A stretch of 64,000 bases of DNA, from positions 620,001 to 684,000 of the forward strand of contig JAFHKR010000039.1 in assembly GCA_017052515.1 (NCBI GenBank), read 5' to 3'. The position numbers were made by a program, and so were the translations under genes. Below, piece by piece: positions 61,692 through 64,000 of the stretch. The notes under the pieces are model-generated. The model saw only the letters and a program-made list of their open reading frames with translations. It searched no databases and was not told the origin of the DNA. The DNA comes from Fictibacillus nanhaiensis (lineage in GTDB: Bacteria; Bacillota; Bacilli; Bacillales; Fictibacillaceae). Numbering within the stretch: position 1 is the stretch's first letter; each line of letters starts with the position of its first letter.

Positions 61692-61925
61692 ATGGCAGAT
61701 GTTTTAGATAGAGTTTCAAAGATTGTTGTGGACCGTTTAGGTGTTGATGCATCTGAGGTTAAGCCTGAAGCTTCCTTTAAAGAAGATCTTGGTGCTGACT
61801 CTCTTGATGTAGTTGAACTAGTAATGGAACTTGAAGATGAGTTCGAACTAGAAATTTCTGACGAAGATGCTGAGAAAATTGCAACTGTTGGTGACGTTGT
61901 AAATTACATAAACAGCAAACAATAA
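61692..61925 (+). CDS. acpP: Acyl carrier protein AcpP
   Basis: 77-residue acidic carrier of acyl chains. The phosphopantetheine serine is in [17 protein letters not shown] (about 32-48). It starts [22 protein letters not shown] 61692 follows GAAAGGAGGTGAC with good spacing; the GTG inside that site (61680) is rejected. Confidence 0.97.
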   Translation: MADVLDRVSKIVVDRLGVDASEVKPEASFKEDLGADSLDVVELVMELEDEFELEISDEDAEKIATVGDVVNYINSKQ

Positions 61926-61937
61926 GTGTAAGACGGA

Positions 61938-61976
61938 TAAAGTCCCGTGCAAAACAGCGGGGCTTTCTTCCCTTTT
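61938..61976 (+). terminator. Terminator after acpP
   Basis: AAAGTCCCG and CGGGGCTTT pair around GTGCAAAACAG with one internal mismatch, followed by CTTCCCTTTTT. Moderate strength. Confidence 0.6.
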
Positions 61977-62033
61977 TAACGGAAAAATATCAATAGCAAA
62001 ATAGCCCTTTTACGAGATTTTTGGAGGAAGTTT

Positions 62034-62819
62034 ATGAAAGGTTCAAAACAACATTCAACTCATAAGAAAACGGTGAAAAATCGGTTTAAATCAGCTTCCA
62101 AAAAGGGCATGGATGACAAGGTGCGCATTCAAAAAGTAGCCCCGATACAAGAGCGTTTAAACATTAAGTTTGAAAATGAAAAATTGTTAGCTCAAGCATT
62201 TACGCATTCATCATATGTGAATGAGCATCGAGGAAGAACGTTTGAGGATAATGAAAGACTTGAATTTCTAGGTGATGCCGTTCTTGAATTGACCATATCT
62301 CAATATTTATACAGCAAGTTTGCAAATATGAGTGAAGGTGAGCTTACGAAACTTAGAGCAGCTATCGTATGCGAGCCGTCGTTAGTTCTCTTTGCAAACG
62401 ACCTTCATTTTGGTGAGTTTGTTTTATTGGGAAAAGGTGAAGAGAATACTGGAGGAAGATCAAGACCAGCCCTTTTAGCAGATGTATTTGAAGCATTTAT
62501 TGGAGCGCTATATCTCGATCAAGGACTCGAAAAAGTAAAAGAGTTTCTAAATCAGTATGTGGTACCACGAATAAACGAAGGTGCTTTTTCTCATGTGATG
62601 GATTTTAAAAGTCAGTTACAAGAATATGTACAGCGTGAAGGATTAGGTCATATCGACTATCGAATCATTCAAGAAAAAGGTCCGGCACACAATCGAGAGT
62701 TTGTGTCAGAAGTAAGATTGAATGAAGCGAGTTTCGGAATTGGATATGGGAGATCCAAGAAAGAAGCTGAACAACATGCGGCACAAGAAGCGATAGAGAG
62801 AGTTTCTAAAAAGAGCTAA
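62034..62819 (+). CDS. rnc: Ribonuclease III Rnc
   Basis: Double-strand-specific RNase processing rRNA and small cytoplasmic RNA. The 261-residue protein has a basic N-terminal extension (about 1-30, rich in K, H and S), the RNase III signature [14 protein letters not shown] (about 77-90), the metal-binding second motif [15 protein letters not shown], and a C-terminal dsRNA-binding domain (about 185-258, [15 protein letters not shown] ... [18 protein letters not shown]). GGAGGAAG precedes the ATG. Confidence 0.95.
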   Translation: MKGSKQHSTHKKTVKNRFKSASKKGMDDKVRIQKVAPIQERLNIKFENEKLLAQAFTHSSYVNEHRGRTFEDNERLEFLGDAVLELTISQYLYSKFANMSEGELTKLRAAIVCEPSLVLFANDLHFGEFVLLGKGEENTGGRSRPALLADVFEAFIGALYLDQGLEKVKEFLNQYVVPRINEGAFSHVMDFKSQLQEYVQREGLGHIDYRIIQEKGPAHNREFVSEVRLNEASFGIGYGRSKKEAEQHAAQEAIERVSKKS

Positions 62820-62821
62820 AC

Positions 62822-62868
62822 AAAAAACCCCCTTAACATCAGGCGATTAGCCGTGTGAGGGGGTTTCT
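62822..62868. terminator. Bidirectional terminator between rnc and the UPF0435 gene
   Basis: AAACCCCCT (62825-62833) pairs with AGGGGGTTT (62858-62866) around a longer, partly self-pairing loop; A-tract on the left and T-rich sequence on the right serve both strands. The two genes converge here. Confidence 0.78.
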
Positions 62869-62869
62869 G

Positions 62870-63094
62870 TTACTTTGTTTTAAGTGATGCAAGTTCTTCA
62901 ACGATGCCTTCCATGTCTCGAATGCTGAATGATGGCATCTTCATGACCATATCATAAAGCTCTTTAATGTCATCGTACTTTGAGAGTTCATAGTCTTCGG
63001 GTTGAATAAGTCCGCTGTTAACAAGCTGAAGTTTCTTTTTTAATCCTTCGATCATAAATGATAAGTTCTCATGATTTTGAGTCGTCAAGTCCAT
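62870..63094 (-). CDS. UPF0435 / DUF1128 family protein
   Basis: 74-residue soluble, helical protein, MDLTTQNHENLSFMIEGLKK, then LQLVNSGLIQPEDY, KYDDIKELYDMVMKMPSFSIRDMEGIVEEL, resembling the YfkK (UPF0435) family, of unknown function. On the minus strand ATG 63094 follows AAAGGAGCCCACC; a GTG 21 nt upstream overlaps that site and is rejected. It stands alone and reversed between rnc and smc, which are adjacent in B. subtilis. Confidence 0.8.
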   Translation of the reverse strand: MDLTTQNHENLSFMIEGLKKKLQLVNSGLIQPEDYELSKYDDIKELYDMVMKMPSFSIRDMEGIVEELASLKTK

Positions 63095-63189
63095 GGTGGG
63101 CTCCTTTTTATCCACATATCTTTATGTGAGATTTTACGTGCAAACATATTTTATGTCCAAACACATTTCATTTTAGCACACTGTAATCT

Positions 63190-63218
63190 TTGTGACTATG
63201 TATGTGTGAATCTATGAT
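63190..63218 (+). promoter_or_regulatory. Candidate promoter for smc
   Basis: TTGTGA (63190-63195), 17-bp spacer, TATGAT (63213-63218), about 100 bp upstream of smc. The reversed gene and terminator before it mean smc cannot simply be read from rnc. Confidence 0.5.
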
Positions 63219-63322
63219 AAAATATAAAGGTTAAAGAAAAAAATACATATGAAATTCAAATAGAGCGCCCGAACATTTTAAAAACGGGAAAGAAAAAGTG
63301 AGAAGTAAAGGGGGATTTAATG

Positions 63323-64000
63323 ATGTTCCTCAAACGAATTGATGTAGCAGGATTTAAATCATTTGCAGAGCGGATACAGGTTGAATTTGTACAAGGGGTT
63401 ACAGCGGTTGTTGGCCCGAACGGAAGCGGAAAAAGTAATATCTCAGATGCCGTCCGCTGGGTGTTAGGTGAACAGTCAGCAAAATCTTTGAGAGGCTCTA
63501 AGATGGAAGATATCATCTTCGCAGGTAGTGATAACCGAAAACCATTAAATGTGGCAGAGGTTACCCTTACTTTAGATAACGAAGATCAGCATCTACCGCT
63601 GGATTACAATGAAATATCAATCACACGTAGAGTTTATCGTTCAGGAGACAGCGAATACTTGATCAATAAGCAACAATGTCGTTTAAAAGATATTGTAGAG
63701 TTGTTTATGGATTCAGGGCTCGGAAGAGAAGCTTTCTCTATCATCGGACAGGGACGGGTTGAGGAGATACTAAGCAGCAAATCTGATGAACGTAGAAAGA
63801 TTTTTGAAGAAGCTGCCGGTGTATTAAAGTATAAGACTCGTAAGCAAAAGGCAGAAATAAAGCTTACTGAAACGCAAGAGAACCTGAATCGTGTTGAAGA
63901 CATTCTTCATGAATTAGAAGGACAAGTCGAGCCTTTAAAAATACAAGCTTCTATCGCAAAAGATTACCTTGAGAAAAAAGAAGAGCTCGAGATCGTTGAA
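63323..64000 (+). CDS. smc: Chromosome condensation ATPase Smc (5' part, cut by window end)
   Basis: First 226 residues of Smc, the coiled-coil ATPase that with ScpA and ScpB loads at parS sites and aligns chromosome arms. The open frame runs to the last base. Visible are MFLKRIDVAGFKSFAERI, Walker A VVGPNGSGKSNISDA (about 31-45), the Q-loop region SIIGQGRVEEILSS and the start of the first coiled coil (from about 165). ATG 63323 follows AAAGGGGGATTTAATG; the ATG at 63320 is an alternative. The homologue has about 1190 residues. Confidence 0.95.
   Translation, partial: MFLKRIDVAGFKSFAERIQVEFVQGVTAVVGPNGSGKSNISDAVRWVLGEQSAKSLRGSKMEDIIFAGSDNRKPLNVAEVTLTLDNEDQHLPLDYNEISITRRVYRSGDSEYLINKQQCRLKDIVELFMDSGLGREAFSIIGQGRVEEILSSKSDERRKIFEEAAGVLKYKTRKQKAEIKLTETQENLNRVEDILHELEGQVEPLKIQASIAKDYLEKKEELEIVE

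Overview
This window is chromosomal core genome of a low-to-moderate G+C, endospore-forming Firmicute of the Bacillaceae. The gene order follows the Bacillus subtilis stretch from murB to smc almost step by step. Endospore genes (spoIIGA, sigE, sigG, spoVM), PyrR attenuators, an Ile T-box, a TPP riboswitch and a FapR operator all fit. The genus cannot be fixed from sequence reading alone; a Fictibacillus- or Bacillus-like organism is my guess. No prophage, plasmid, transposase, CRISPR array, rRNA or tRNA gene was seen.

Layout. 1-6690: end of the division and cell wall cluster (murB, divIB, ylxW, ylxX, sbp, ftsA, ftsZ). 7190-10020: sporulation sigma locus spoIIGA-sigE-sigG, with a Spo0A-type promoter (22-bp spacer) and a consensus-like sigma-F promoter. 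10090-14056: ylmC-D-E-sepF-ylmG-ylmH-divIVA. 14059-17183: T-box-controlled ileS. 17474-18912: lspA and an RluD-type pseudouridine synthase. 18909-30772: the complete de novo UMP operon pyrR-P-B-C-AA-AB-K-D-F-E with three PyrR attenuators. 30795-31463: a methyltransferase. 31799-36278: divergent rqcH and a calcium P-type ATPase gene. 36686-49749: remA, gmk, rpoZ, coaBC, priA, def, fmt, rsmB, rlmN, prpC, prkC, rsgA, rpe. 49775-51178: TPP riboswitch, thiT, thiN. 51283-52186: spoVM, and rpmB on the minus strand. 52421-58173: yloU, fakA, sdaAB, sdaAA, recG. 58176-61925: fapR-plsX-fabD-fabG-acpP. 62034-64000: rnc, a UPF0435 gene on the minus strand, and the 5' end of smc, cut by the window edge.

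The genes group into envelope growth and division (murB, ftsAZ, sepF, divIVA, lspA, PrkC/PrpC), sporulation, nucleotide and coenzyme synthesis, translation and its quality control (ileS, def, fmt, rsmB, rlmN, rsgA, rqcH, rpmB, rnc), and lipid synthesis. Most are tightly packed with overlapping or nearly touching ends, which indicates operons.

The less explained part lies between operons. Six copies of an imperfectly palindromic interspersed repeat occur, always in gene-free gaps; the apical hairpin changes sequence but keeps its pairing, and two copies are a longer variant. There are also two short tandem arrays (20-bp and 21-bp periods) and several structured 5' leaders (divIB, sigG, spoVM, fapR). 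Several repeats sit where the gene order differs from B. subtilis (bpr, ylyA, cys operon and yloC absent). I see no unambiguous new multi-gene system here; the repeat family and the leaders are the best candidates for undescribed biology.
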